Shown here one piece after another: positions 1-8,421 of a stretch of 21,035 nt of DNA. The stretch's first letter is position 1, and every line of letters begins with the position of its first letter. The notes below the pieces were generated by a model. It was not told the DNA's origin, searched no databases, and was given only the letters and a program-made list of their open reading frames with translations. Origin of the DNA: Desulfobacteraceae bacterium (GTDB taxonomy: Bacteria; Desulfobacterota; Desulfobacteria; Desulfobacterales; JACKCP01). Location: the NCBI GenBank assembly GCA_020633955.1, contig JACKCP010000024.1, positions 1-21,035 on the forward strand, in the 5' to 3' direction. The position numbers and the translations under genes are program-made.

Positions 1-118
1 AAAAAACAGAACCTGCCATAGCTTCCAGCTCCGTCCTTTGCAAAAGGAATTTGATTATAACAGCTGCTGAGGCAGCTAAAAGCACTATTCCAGTTATTAA
101 ATCTTTTTTATTATCCAT
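1..118 (-). CDS. Partial small membrane protein, N-terminus only
   Basis: An open frame runs leftwards from ATG at 118 to the window edge (39 codons) without a stop. It starts MDNKKDLITG, followed by a hydrophobic stretch of about 15 residues (IVLLAASAAVIIKFLL) and then RTELEAMAGSVF. A purine-rich AAAGGATG lies about 13 nt upstream, a somewhat long spacing. One N-terminal membrane helix after a short charged cytoplasmic tail is visible. The start resembles TctB-type small subunits of tripartite tricarboxylate transporters, but this is too short to assign. Function unrecognised. Confidence 0.5.
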   Translation of the reverse strand, partial: MDNKKDLITGIVLLAASAAVIIKFLLQRTELEAMAGSVF

Positions 119-466
119 CTTGTTTTACCACATCCTTTCAAAATTTCACAAACATAATAGTCTATAATTAAAAAACTAATATCATATTTGAATTATTTTT
201 AAATTTATCTAATCAGATCCTGATCAAAAAATTATGGTTTTCGCCATGCCATTAATTACTTTTAAATGTTTTTAAAACCTAAATTAAGGTAAAAGTATCA
301 AAAATTCTTTTTTTGATAAATAGTCTCCTGACTATAACTTTATTTTTATCCATTTCTGCGTCAAATAAAAATCCAACCCTAAAAATAGATTTTAACTCCT
401 GACTGTGAAATTTTTTGTTGAGCTTAAAGAAAATATCCTGATTTTCTGTCGTGTCTGAAACAGATT
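119..466. other. AT-rich intergenic region between membrane-protein gene and ABC-F gene
   Basis: This stretch is very AT-rich and holds no well-supported gene. It contains two short inverted repeats. ATCAG-ATC-CTGAT at 212-224 could be a small operator. TATCAAAAA (296-304) against TTTTTGATA (310-318) is an A/T-only hairpin near the end of the possible small ORF and could be a weak terminator. Nothing else stands out. The leader and promoter of the leftward membrane-protein gene must lie here, but I cannot pick -35/-10 boxes with confidence. Confidence 0.4.
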
Positions 467-470
467 TCAA
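279..470 (-). CDS. Doubtful small ORF (63 codons) overlapping the ABC-F stop
   Basis: The frame opens with TTG at 470, sharing bases with the TGA stop of the ABC-F gene (TTGA overlap, typical of translational coupling), and ends with TAA at 279. The predicted product is lysine- and phenylalanine-rich with no signal peptide, membrane segment or recognisable motif. No good Shine-Dalgarno sequence precedes it (only A-rich GAAAAAGAAA). It may be a coupled small protein, or simply a chance frame in AT-rich DNA. No function is proposed. Confidence 0.22.
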   Translation of the reverse strand: MKSVSDTTENQDIFFKLNKKFHSQELKSIFRVGFLFDAEMDKNKVIVRRLFIKKRIFDTFTLI

Positions 471-2296
471 ATAATTTCTTTTTCAAACTGCTTCTCAATA
501 TCCTCTAGCTCTTTTGTTTTTAATTCAAGCTCATCAAAAAATAATTCAATTTCAGACTGAACCTGAGAAATTCTTATAGAAACGCTGCTCATTTTTTCTA
601 CATTTACAGATTCTGATGCATCCTGCATTTCATTGGCAAGTTTTTTTTCTTCTTCTTCCAGAAGGGTTATTTTATCTTCGAGTTCACTGATTCTTTTTTT
701 GAGAGGGCTTACTTTTTTAGATTTTTCCTGAACAGCTAATGCTCTCTGCCTTTTTATCATTTTTCTGTCAGTGGAATTTGAAGAATTATCCTTTACAGAC
801 TGATCCAAAGACTCTTCTTCCCAACCGATTTTTTCTAAAAATTCCTGGTAAGTTCCATCAAACAGCTCTATTTTATTGCTGTAAAAAACTATTAACTTTT
901 GTGCAACTGCATCAAGAAGCATTTCATTATGTGTAACCATTAAAACAGCACCGGAAAAATTATCCAGTGCACAAAGAAGAGCGTCACAGGAATCCATGTC
1001 CAGGTGGTTTGTCGGTTCATCAAGAAACAAAAAATTTGAAGGTTTTGCCAGAAGCTTTCCAAGCATTACCCTGCTTCTTTCTCCACCGGAAAGAACACTT
1101 ACAGGTTTTAATGCATCATCTCCTGAAAAAAGCATGGCCCCGCATATTGAACGTATCTTAGTTCTGTCAAGATCTGGGTTTGCATAAAAAATTTCATCTG
1201 CAACAGTATTTTCCTCTTTAAGTTCATCTAAAAAATCCTGAACATAAACAGCAGGTTTTGCATTTGTACTGAAACTTATTTTTCCCGATTCAGGCTCAAT
1301 TATACCGGATAAAATTTTCACAAGAGTTGTTTTTCCTCTTCCATTTGCTCCTATTATACCAATTTTATCGCCTGAATTAATTGAAAAGCTAAAATTTTTT
1401 ATAATTTGTTTTTCCTTTGAATAAGAAAAATTCAAATTTTTCACATCAAGTATCTGTTTTCCTGAAAAAGGTACCTCATTAAATGAAAAATCAAGCTGCT
1501 CAATTTTATCGAGTTTTTGTTTATTTCCCATTTTTTCAAGGGCCTTAACCCTTGACTGTACCATCCCAGCAAGCCTTGCCTTTGCACGAAATCTTGAAAT
1601 AAACTGTTCTACTTCCTTTTTTCTTTTTTCTTCATTTAATCTTGTTTTTTCATAGATTTCTTCCTCCAGAATTATCTGCTCGTAATAGGCTTGAGTATTT
1701 CCCTCAACTTTTTTCAGCTTTTTCCTGTGAATACCAGCCACATGAGTTACAACAGAATCCATAAATCTTCTGTCATGGGTTATAAGAAAAAACTCCTTTG
1801 GCCATTTTACCAGAAAATCCTTGAGCCACCTTATTGAAGTTATATCAAGATAGTTTGTAGGTTCATCAAGAAGCAGAAAATCAGGTTCTCCAACAAGAAG
1901 CTTTGCAAGGTTGATTCTTACCTGATACCCCCCTGAGAACGCCTTTGGAGATTTCTTAAAATCAGAATCTGAGAAGCCAAGTCCGGAAAGAATTTTTTCA
2001 GCCTTCCATATATTGTCCTTTTCATTCAAAGGCAGAGAAGAAGCAACTTCTGATATCAGATCAGGACTTGTAAAATCTAGTATCTGAGCAAGATAACCTA
2101 TTCTGTAGTTTTTAGGGATTATTATTTCTCCGCTGTCAGGCTCTGATTCTCCTGTAACAAGCCTTAAAAGAGTTGATTTTCCATGGCCGTTTTTACCCAC
2201 CAGCCCTACTTTTTCACCTGAATTTATTTTAAAGCTGATTGAATCAAATAAAACATTTTGTCCAAAGCTTTTTGTCACGCCAGAAACTGCTATCAC
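467..2296 (-). CDS. ABC-F family ATPase (ribosome-associated, YheS/Uup-like)
   Basis: The 609-residue protein has two ABC ATPase domains on one chain and no membrane segment. The first has Walker A GKNGHGKST (34-42), signature SGGYQ (121-125), Walker B plus D-loop LLLDEPTNYLD (141-151) and switch His in LITHD. The second has GANGRGKTT (316-324), LSGGE (402-406) and FLFLDEPTNHLD (422-433). The inter-domain linker (about 205-265) is charged and helical, with RFRAKARLAGMVQSRV, the feature that contacts tRNA in ABC-F translation factors. Residues about 500-609 form a charged coiled coil like the Uup/ABCF C-terminal tail. These proteins bind the ribosomal E site, rescue stalled ribosomes or protect against antibiotics; which subtype this is cannot be read from sequence alone. 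The start is GTG at 2296, with GAGGAG about 10 nt upstream. Confidence 0.93.
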   Translation of the reverse strand: MIAVSGVTKSFGQNVLFDSISFKINSGEKVGLVGKNGHGKSTLLRLVTGESEPDSGEIIIPKNYRIGYLAQILDFTSPDLISEVASSLPLNEKDNIWKAEKILSGLGFSDSDFKKSPKAFSGGYQVRINLAKLLVGEPDFLLLDEPTNYLDITSIRWLKDFLVKWPKEFFLITHDRRFMDSVVTHVAGIHRKKLKKVEGNTQAYYEQIILEEEIYEKTRLNEEKRKKEVEQFISRFRAKARLAGMVQSRVKALEKMGNKQKLDKIEQLDFSFNEVPFSGKQILDVKNLNFSYSKEKQIIKNFSFSINSGDKIGIIGANGRGKTTLVKILSGIIEPESGKISFSTNAKPAVYVQDFLDELKEENTVADEIFYANPDLDRTKIRSICGAMLFSGDDALKPVSVLSGGERSRVMLGKLLAKPSNFLFLDEPTNHLDMDSCDALLCALDNFSGAVLMVTHNEMLLDAVAQKLIVFYSNKIELFDGTYQEFLEKIGWEEESLDQSVKDNSSNSTDRKMIKRQRALAVQEKSKKVSPLKKRISELEDKITLLEEEEKKLANEMQDASESVNVEKMSSVSIRISQVQSEIELFFDELELKTKELEDIEKQFEKEII

Positions 2297-2592
2297 TTTA
2301 ACAATACTCCTCAGTCTTTAATATGCTTAAATATTTTCCTTGACTTATATTTCAAAAATTTCTAGTTAACCAAAAATAAATAATCTGTCTAATTTATTAA
2401 AATTTATATTTTTTTTATCTGATGAACACCTTGAAAAAAATAACTTGATTTAAAAATTTCTTTATTCCCATGCAAAAAACATTTTGCACTTTTGGTTTTA
2501 AATATTATTACACAATGTTAAAGACAAGTAAAAATGGTAAAAGTTTTTTAAATTTCAATATATTTATAAAGATTTGAAAGGAAGGGGATAGA
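2297..2592. promoter_or_regulatory. Divergent promoter region between ABC-F and ppdK
   Basis: This 296-bp gap separates two divergently transcribed genes and must hold both promoters. It is extremely AT-rich, so many TATAAT-like words occur and I cannot choose one with confidence. A TTGCAC at 2484-2489 is followed by TATTAT at 2503-2508, but the 13-bp spacer is too short. The ppdK ribosome-binding site, GGAAGGGG, ends 5 nt before the ATG at 2593. No long inverted repeat or riboswitch-like fold was noticed. Confidence 0.4.
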
Positions 2593-5313
2593 ATGACAAA
2601 ATTTGTTTACACCTTCGGCAACGGCATAGCCGAAGGAAATGCCGCCCAGGCAAATCTTCTTGGCGGGAAAGGTGCAAACCTGGCTGAAATGGCAACTTTA
2701 GGACTGCCTGTTCCTCCAGGCTTCACAATTACAACAGATTTTTGCAATGAATATTTTAAAAACGGCGGCAAATACCCCGATTCACTTATCCAGGAAGTTG
2801 AAACTGCTTTAAAGGACGTTGAAGCAATCATGGACATGAAATATGGTGATCCTGATTCTCCACTTCTTGTTTCATGCAGATCAGGTGCAAGACAGTCCAT
2901 GCCTGGAATGATGGAAACCGTTTTGAACGTTGGTTTGTGTCCTTCAACTATCCCGGGACTTATCAAAAAAACCGGAAATGAATGGTTTGTATATGATGCC
3001 TACAGACGCCTGATTATGATGTATTCTGATGTTGTAATGGAAAAGGCTGAAGAAGTCGATCCTGTTGACGGGCAGGAAATAAGAATTCAGCTTGAAAATA
3101 TTATGGATGATCTGAAACTTGATAAAGGTTATGAAAGTGAGACTGAATTCAATGTTGAAGATCTGAAATTTCTCTGTGAAGAATTCAAGAAAAAAATTCT
3201 TGATACCTTCGGCATACCATTTCCTGACGATCCAAAACAGCAGCTTTGGGGATCAATCGGTGCAGTATTCAAAAGCTGGCATGGAAAAAAGGCCAAATCA
3301 TACAGAAGAATTGAAGGTATTCCAGATGAATGGGGAACAGCCTGTACTGTAATGAGCATGGTTTTCGGAAACATGGGAGAAACATCTGCAACAGGAGTTG
3401 CCTTTACAAGAAACCCTGCAACCGGTGAAAATAAATTTTACGGTGAGTGGCTTGTAAATGCACAAGGTGAAGATGTTGTAGCTGGATACAGAACTCCAAA
3501 TCCATTAAACGATGACACAAAAAATGAACAAAATGAGCATCTTGCATCATTAGAGCAGACTATGCCGGAAGTTTATAAAGAGCTCTATGAAGTACGAAAC
3601 AAGCTTGAACAGCATTACAGCGACATGCTTGATATAGAGTTTACAATTCAGGAAAAGAAACTTTTCATGCTTCAATGCAGAGTAGGCAAAAGAACAGGAG
3701 CCGCTGCCCTCAATATGGCAATGGAAATGCTTGCTGAAGGCATGATTGATGAAGAAACCTGTGTAACAAGACTTAAACCTGCTCAGCTTGACGAGCTTCT
3801 TCACCCAATAGTTGATCCTGATGAAGAAGCAAAAACAACTCCAGTAGCAAAGGGTCTCCCTGCTGGACCTGGAGGAGCAATTGGCCAGATTGTTTTCACT
3901 GCAGAAGATGCTGTTAAGTGGTTCAAGGAAGGAAAAGGAGTAATTCTTTTAAGGGAAGAAACAAATCCGGAAGACGTTGAAGGAATGAGAGCTGCCAATG
4001 CAATTCTAACAGCAAAAGGCGGAATGACAAGCCATGCTGCACTTGTTGCAAGAGGCTGGGGTAAATGCTGTATAGTTGGAGCTTCAATGCTTGAGATAAA
4101 TCTTTCCAAAAGAGAACTCAAAATTGGCTCAAAAGTTTATAAAGAGGGTGACACCTTTACTCTTAACGGAACAAAGGGGCTTGTTTACGAAGGCACCCTT
4201 AATATGCTTGATGCAACAGAAAATCCTAACTTTAAAAAATTCATGTCCATAGTTGACAAATTCAGAACCATGGGAGTCAGATCTAATGCTGAAACTCCAA
4301 AGGATGCAACAACTTCCCTTGATCTTGGGGCTGAAGGTATTGGTCTTTTCAGAACCGAACATATGTTTTATGGTGAAAACTCTGAAGAGCCTCTGTTCCT
4401 TCTTAGAAAAATGATCCTAAGCTCTACTGAAGATGAAAGAAGACAGGCTCTTGATGAACTTGCGCCTTTTGTGAAAAGAGATCTCAAGGCAACAATGGAA
4501 GTTATGAACGGACTTCCCGTAACAATAAGACTTCTTGACCCTCCTCTACATGAATTTATCCCACATTCTAAAGAAAAACAGGAAGAAGTCGCAAAAGCTC
4601 TTCACATTGATGTTTCTGAAGTTATAAGAAGAGGAGAAGGCCTTAAAGAAAGTAACCCAATGATGGGCCACAGAGGCTTCAGACTTGGCGTAACATATCC
4701 TGAAATAACAGAAATGCAGGTAAGAGGAATTCTTGAGGCTGCTGCCGAAATGATTAAAGAAGGAAAAGATCCTAAACCTGAAATCATGGTTCCTGTAACA
4801 TGCGATGCAAGAGAGCTTATAATCGCAAAAGATATCACAGATAAAGTTTATGCTCAGGTTAAAGAATCCTTTGGACTTGAAAAAATAGATTTTCTTTTCG
4901 GTACAATGATTGAAATACCAAGAGCCGCTCTTCTTGCACATGAAATGGCTGAAGTAGCAGAGTTCTTCTCCTTTGGAACAAACGACCTTACACAGATGAC
5001 TTATGGATTCAGCCGTGATGATTCAGATGTTTTCATGGGTCCATACCTTGATTATGAAATAATTGATAATGACCCATTCCAGACCATTGATAAAAAAGGT
5101 GTTGGACAGCTTATCACCTATGGAGTTGAAAGAGGTAGACAGGCAAGACCTGATTTGAAAATTGGAATTTGTGGTGAGCACGGTGGAGATCCAGCATCAG
5201 TTGAGTACTGTTTTGAAAAAGGGCTTAACTATGTAAGCTGTTCCCCTTTCAGACTGCCGATAGCAAGACTTTCAGCAGCTCAGGCTGAAATTAAAGCAAA
5301 AAAAAATAAATAG
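2593..5313 (+). CDS. ppdK: Pyruvate, phosphate dikinase
   Basis: This enzyme interconverts pyruvate + ATP + Pi with phosphoenolpyruvate + AMP + PPi in the cytoplasm. In anaerobes it serves gluconeogenesis from C2/C3 substrates or PPi-linked glycolysis. All three modules are present over 906 residues, the usual length. The N-terminal ATP-grasp domain has KGANLAEM and SCRSGARQSMPGMMETVLN. The swivelling phosphohistidine domain has GGMTSHAALVARG with catalytic His481. The C-terminal PEP/pyruvate TIM barrel has GAEGIGLFRTEHMF, LLDPPLHEF, FSFGTNDLTQMTYGFSRDD and the acid/base Cys860 in GICGEHGGDP. The ATG start follows GGAAGGGG. It is monocistronic, ending in a strong hairpin at 5351. The TSH sequence fits control by a PPDK regulatory kinase-phosphatase, which is not encoded in this window. 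Confidence 0.97.
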   Translation: MTKFVYTFGNGIAEGNAAQANLLGGKGANLAEMATLGLPVPPGFTITTDFCNEYFKNGGKYPDSLIQEVETALKDVEAIMDMKYGDPDSPLLVSCRSGARQSMPGMMETVLNVGLCPSTIPGLIKKTGNEWFVYDAYRRLIMMYSDVVMEKAEEVDPVDGQEIRIQLENIMDDLKLDKGYESETEFNVEDLKFLCEEFKKKILDTFGIPFPDDPKQQLWGSIGAVFKSWHGKKAKSYRRIEGIPDEWGTACTVMSMVFGNMGETSATGVAFTRNPATGENKFYGEWLVNAQGEDVVAGYRTPNPLNDDTKNEQNEHLASLEQTMPEVYKELYEVRNKLEQHYSDMLDIEFTIQEKKLFMLQCRVGKRTGAAALNMAMEMLAEGMIDEETCVTRLKPAQLDELLHPIVDPDEEAKTTPVAKGLPAGPGGAIGQIVFTAEDAVKWFKEGKGVILLREETNPEDVEGMRAANAILTAKGGMTSHAALVARGWGKCCIVGASMLEINLSKRELKIGSKVYKEGDTFTLNGTKGLVYEGTLNMLDATENPNFKKFMSIVDKFRTMGVRSNAETPKDATTSLDLGAEGIGLFRTEHMFYGENSEEPLFLLRKMILSSTEDERRQALDELAPFVKRDLKATMEVMNGLPVTIRLLDPPLHEFIPHSKEKQEEVAKALHIDVSEVIRRGEGLKESNPMMGHRGFRLGVTYPEITEMQVRGILEAAAEMIKEGKDPKPEIMVPVTCDARELIIAKDITDKVYAQVKESFGLEKIDFLFGTMIEIPRAALLAHEMAEVAEFFSFGTNDLTQMTYGFSRDDSDVFMGPYLDYEIIDNDPFQTIDKKGVGQLITYGVERGRQARPDLKIGICGEHGGDPASVEYCFEKGLNYVSCSPFRLPIARLSAAQAEIKAKKNK

Positions 5314-5350
5314 TAATTTCATTTTTTGTTTTAATCCAAGATAAAATAAT

Positions 5351-5396
5351 AAAAGCATCATCTGATTAAATTTTAAAACCAGATGATGCTTTTTTA
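5351..5396 (+). terminator. Rho-independent terminator of ppdK, probably bidirectional
   Basis: A perfect 14-bp stem, AAAAGCATCATCTG (5351-5364) with CAGATGATGCTTTT (5380-5393), surrounds a 15-nt A/T loop and runs into a T-rich tail, 38 nt after the ppdK stop. The opposite strand also ends in TTTTATTATTTT, so it can stop the leftward pha transcript as well. Confidence 0.9.
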
Positions 5397-5446
5397 TTAT
5401 CAATTTAAAATAAATTTGTAACTGTACACCATAAAGATGAAACCAA

Positions 5447-5535
5447 TGCTGTATTTTTTATGAGCCTCATTATCTCTAACGCTTCGATTCATGAGAAAAG
5501 ATAAGCTTTTTCTCCTGAAAGCGGCTAATACAACA
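5447..5535 (-). repeat. Dispersed structured repeat, copy A
   Basis: Read on the minus strand, this 89-nt element starts with TGTTGTATTAGCC and ends with AATGAGGCTCA.AAA.AATACAGCA (25 nt, plus coordinates 5447-5471). The outer nine bases pair fully (5527-5535 with 5447-5455, one G-U), and AGCC/GGCT adds four more pairs further in. It shares with copy B (9403-9499) the ordered blocks TTCAGGAGA (5511-5519), AAGCG, and the 25-nt 3' block at 23/25 identity. It lies between the convergent ends of ppdK and phaJ. It has no coding capacity. REP/MITE-like repeat or structured RNA are both possible. Confidence 0.6.
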
Positions 5536-5577
5536 AACTTTTTTGCAGGTTCACCACTGAATGGTTACATAAATTTT

Positions 5578-6000
5578 CTATTTTTTTGGAGCCATCATTA
5601 CAGCCTCACCGTCAAGGACTTCCTTTCCATTCTGATTCCTGCACACAGTCCTTAAAATCACTCTGTTTTTTTCTGGAATAAGCTCCTTTACTTCAACACG
5701 TGCAGTAACAGTATCTCCAATTTTAACAGGAGCTATAAATGCAAGTTCCTGCTTAAGATAAATTGTTCCAGGACCTGGAAGTTTGGTTCCAAGAACAGTT
5801 GAAATAAAACCAGCACTCAGCATTCCATGTGCAATTCTTGTCTTAAACATTGTATTTTTTGCATATTCTTCATTAATATGTGCAGGATTAAAATCTCCGG
5901 TAATACCAGCAAACTGGTAAACATCCGATTCCGTAACTGTTTTTGTAAATTCCGCAAAATCTCCTACTTGCATTTCTGATACAGTTTTGCCAATTTCCAT
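5578..6000 (-). CDS. phaJ: (R)-specific enoyl-CoA hydratase, MaoC/PhaJ type
   Basis: The 140-residue hot-dog-fold protein has the hydratase-2 signature GDFNPAHINEEYAKNTMF followed by RIAHGMLSAGFIS. The catalytic pair is Asp36 and His41, at the positions known from Aeromonas PhaJ. It hydrates trans-2-enoyl-CoA to (R)-3-hydroxyacyl-CoA, the monomer used by PHA synthase. As last gene of phaE-phaC-phaJ, 69 nt after phaC, it can link beta-oxidation to polymer synthesis. The start is ATG at 6000, preceded by GGAGG at 5-nt spacing; an in-frame TTG at 6012 overlaps that Shine-Dalgarno and is rejected. A general MaoC-family dehydratase acting on another acyl-CoA is the alternative. Confidence 0.88.
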   Translation of the reverse strand: MEIGKTVSEMQVGDFAEFTKTVTESDVYQFAGITGDFNPAHINEEYAKNTMFKTRIAHGMLSAGFISTVLGTKLPGPGTIYLKQELAFIAPVKIGDTVTARVEVKELIPEKNRVILRTVCRNQNGKEVLDGEAVMMAPKK

Positions 6001-6069
6001 CCAAACCTCCAAAATAGTTTTAAGGATTTCAAGCTGATATATACAAACTAGTTTTATTGAAACAACTGA

Positions 6070-7209
6070 TTATGCAGCTTCGCTTGCAGTTTTTTTACCC
6101 TGCTTTTCACTACCGTTTTTTTTATCCTCGCTGTCTCTTTCCAATAGCCATGATGAAATCTTGGGTGCAAATTCATTCTGGTATTTTGAACTTACATATA
6201 TTCCAATATGACCTGTCTCAAGACAAAGATCTTCTTTATCTTTGCTTCCAATAACACTTGTAAATTTATCAGCAGCAGAAGGTGGGACAAGATGATCAAA
6301 TTTGGCATAAATATTTAAGACAGGCATTGTAATTTTTTTCAAATCAACTTTGTTGCCGCCTATTACAAGCTCATTTTTAATCAAAAGATTTTTTTGGTAA
6401 AGATCTTTAATAAACTGTCTAAAAGTTTCACCAGGAAAATCAGGACTGTCATAAATCCAGCGTTCCATTCTGATAAAATTTTCAAGAAAGGGCTTATTAT
6501 CCATATTGTTTAAAAAGCCTTTATATTTATCTATCATAAGTCTTGCAGGGTTTAAGAGAAGGAATCCAAAATTCATGATATCACCTGGAAGATTTCCAAA
6601 TCCGTCAACAACTTTGTCAACATCAATTTTTTTCATCCAGACATGTAAAAGCCCTTCATTTGTTTCAAAATTAGTAGGTGTAACAGTAAGAACAAGATTT
6701 TTCACCTTTTCAGGATGCAAAGAAGAATACATTGTACAAAAAGTACCACCCATGCATATCCCCATAAGGTTTACCTTTTGTGAATTTTCTTTTTCCCTTA
6801 CAAAATCTACCATATTATCAAGATATCCGTTAACATGGTCATCAATAGTAAGATATTTATCTTTAAAGGAAGGATATCCCCATTCAATCATATATACATC
6901 CATACCGTCGTTAAGAAACTTTTCAACAACACTTCTTCCAGGCTGAAGATCAAGCATTGTTTCTCTGTTTATTAGAGCATAAACAACAAGAAGAGGGGTA
7001 TTCCTTTTTTTCTTTCCTGAATTTGACTTGTAATATTTAAGTTTAACACGATCTTCCTGATGAACTATTTCATAGGGAGTTTGAGCAATACCATCATGAA
7101 GATCGCTTGTTAAAACATCGTAGGCATCGCTTAAATAAGAATTTACTTTAGCTGCATTTTTTGCAACATCATCTAAAAATTTGTCTGCTACCTGTGATAA
7201 TTCTACCAT
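6070..7209 (-). CDS. phaC: Class III polyhydroxyalkanoate synthase, catalytic subunit PhaC
   Basis: This alpha/beta-hydrolase-fold enzyme polymerises (R)-3-hydroxyacyl-CoA into PHA on the granule surface. The 379 residues match the short class III PhaC (about 350-370) rather than the roughly 600-residue class I enzyme. The lipase-like box GICMGG holds the acyl-accepting Cys152; the other triad members are Asp305 in YAKFDHLVPPS and His334 in ETGHIGIYVS. The N-terminal half has the PxLLVYALINRETMLDLQPGRS-type class III block. The last 20 residues (EDKKNGSEKQGKKTASEAA) are a polar, Lys/Ala-rich tail outside the hydrolase core. Start ATG follows GGGGG at 5 nt. It lies 20 nt downstream of phaE, whose product it requires. 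Confidence 0.95.
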   Translation of the reverse strand: MVELSQVADKFLDDVAKNAAKVNSYLSDAYDVLTSDLHDGIAQTPYEIVHQEDRVKLKYYKSNSGKKKRNTPLLVVYALINRETMLDLQPGRSVVEKFLNDGMDVYMIEWGYPSFKDKYLTIDDHVNGYLDNMVDFVREKENSQKVNLMGICMGGTFCTMYSSLHPEKVKNLVLTVTPTNFETNEGLLHVWMKKIDVDKVVDGFGNLPGDIMNFGFLLLNPARLMIDKYKGFLNNMDNKPFLENFIRMERWIYDSPDFPGETFRQFIKDLYQKNLLIKNELVIGGNKVDLKKITMPVLNIYAKFDHLVPPSAADKFTSVIGSKDKEDLCLETGHIGIYVSSKYQNEFAPKISSWLLERDSEDKKNGSEKQGKKTASEAA

Positions 7210-7229
7210 TATTTCCCCCGTTAATCAGA

Positions 7230-8126
7230 TTAGTTTTTGCTTTCTTTTTCCAGCCTTTTTACTGTCCTTTTAAGATCAGACAGTTCTTTGTACATTTCGT
7301 CAATTTCTGATTTAGTCGGAATTGGCATAGAAGATACAACATCTTCTAAAACAGAATCACGTGCAGATTTAAATTGAGCCATATTTTCAAGAGCTTTTGC
7401 CATGACTGAAATGTACTCATTAGAATGAAACATAGCCATATAATGTGCTTCGAGCTTTTTAAGCCACATATTGTAATACTCTTCAGAGTTTTCAGGAAGC
7501 TTTCCCTCTGCAATCATTTTTTCCATATCTTTTTGCATTAGAATAAAAGTTTTTTCCATGGGAAGATATAGAAAATAAATAAACTCAATTACAGCAGCAT
7601 TGAATAGATTAAACTTATCAAGAGTACCAGCTATTTTTTCCTGATATTCTCTTCCAAGGCCTACTTGGGGCATTCCAAAAATTCTGGAGAGTTCTTTTTC
7701 GTAGAATGATTCCCACTTTTTAAAAAGTTCTTTATCAATTTTATTGAAATCCATATTGGTAAAATTATTTTTTAAGCTTTCTGCCTGCTCCATGCTTTTA
7801 TCATAAAAAATCCTAAAACTTTCCGACATGGCATTCATTATTTTCTCCAATGTTTTTCGTCTTTCTTCCATTGATTTTTCCGACAAAAAAGACTCATCAG
7901 GATTTTTAAGAGAACTAAGAAAAGACTCCCAGGATTTTACTGAAAGGGACCATATGTTATTTGCCTGTTCCATTGATTTTTCAAAATCCTTTTGACTGAA
8001 AGAACCAACATCTCCATTATTCCAGACTTTAGCCAAATCACCAAAAAACTGACCTGAAAGACTGATCCAGTTTTCAAACATTTCGCTCCTTTTTTGTTCA
8101 AATTTTTTATCAAAGGTTTTTTCCAT
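7230..8126 (-). CDS. phaE: Class III PHA synthase subunit PhaE
   Basis: This 298-residue, largely helical, charged protein has no catalytic motif. The pattern is that of PhaE, which forms a complex with PhaC and stimulates polymerisation. The best landmark is the C-terminus: MPIPTKSEIDEMYKELSDL followed by a short coiled coil (RTVKRLEKE), which resembles the conserved PhaE tail. The N-terminal half has repeated SMEQA.../W-rich helices that resemble phasins. No signal peptide is present. Start ATG at 8126 follows AAGGA. It is the first gene of the phaE-phaC-phaJ operon. Identity rests on the C-terminal pattern and the adjacent class III phaC. Confidence 0.88.
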   Translation of the reverse strand: MEKTFDKKFEQKRSEMFENWISLSGQFFGDLAKVWNNGDVGSFSQKDFEKSMEQANNIWSLSVKSWESFLSSLKNPDESFLSEKSMEERRKTLEKIMNAMSESFRIFYDKSMEQAESLKNNFTNMDFNKIDKELFKKWESFYEKELSRIFGMPQVGLGREYQEKIAGTLDKFNLFNAAVIEFIYFLYLPMEKTFILMQKDMEKMIAEGKLPENSEEYYNMWLKKLEAHYMAMFHSNEYISVMAKALENMAQFKSARDSVLEDVVSSMPIPTKSEIDEMYKELSDLKRTVKRLEKESKN

Positions 8127-8184
8127 AAAATATTCCTTTATATACTGATTTCAACCGATAAATTTTAAATAAATATAAATGCAA

Positions 8185-8190
8185 ATTATA
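8185..8190 (-). promoter_or_regulatory. Candidate -10 box of the phaE-phaC-phaJ operon
   Basis: A perfect TATAAT on the minus strand lies about 59 bp upstream of the phaE start. No good -35 hexamer is found at 16-18 bp, so the match may be chance in AT-rich DNA. This is the best candidate in the 8127-8421 gap, which otherwise holds no visible structure. Confidence 0.25.
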
Positions 8191-8421
8191 AGCCAAGATA
8201 AGAGGCAAATAAAACCGAAAAACTATTAAGTGTTTCTGCTTTGTGATTCAAAAATGTAAAAATGATTATCAAGTCGATTTTTCGAAGTATTTGGAATGAA
8301 TATAATAAAACTTTAGATTAAATACCAAATTTTAATTTTTCAATCAAGAACTTTTTTCTTTATCTCCTTGATTATAAAAAAAAAATCTTTTAATAAACTA
8401 AAATCAAAAAGGAGGATTGAT

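Noticed and set aside
4546..4941. 131-codon ORF antisense to ppdK, and several other antisense frames in 2607-4362
   Set aside because: They lie fully inside ppdK, whose motifs are intact; the frames have no Shine-Dalgarno and compositions typical of shadow reading.
5460..5470. ATGAG-C-CTCAT palindrome as an operator
   Set aside because: It is part of the 25-nt block shared with the repeat at 9403-9499, so the repeat explains it.
6506..6946. 146-codon plus-strand ORF
   Set aside because: Antisense to phaC, which has a complete catalytic triad; no independent start signal.
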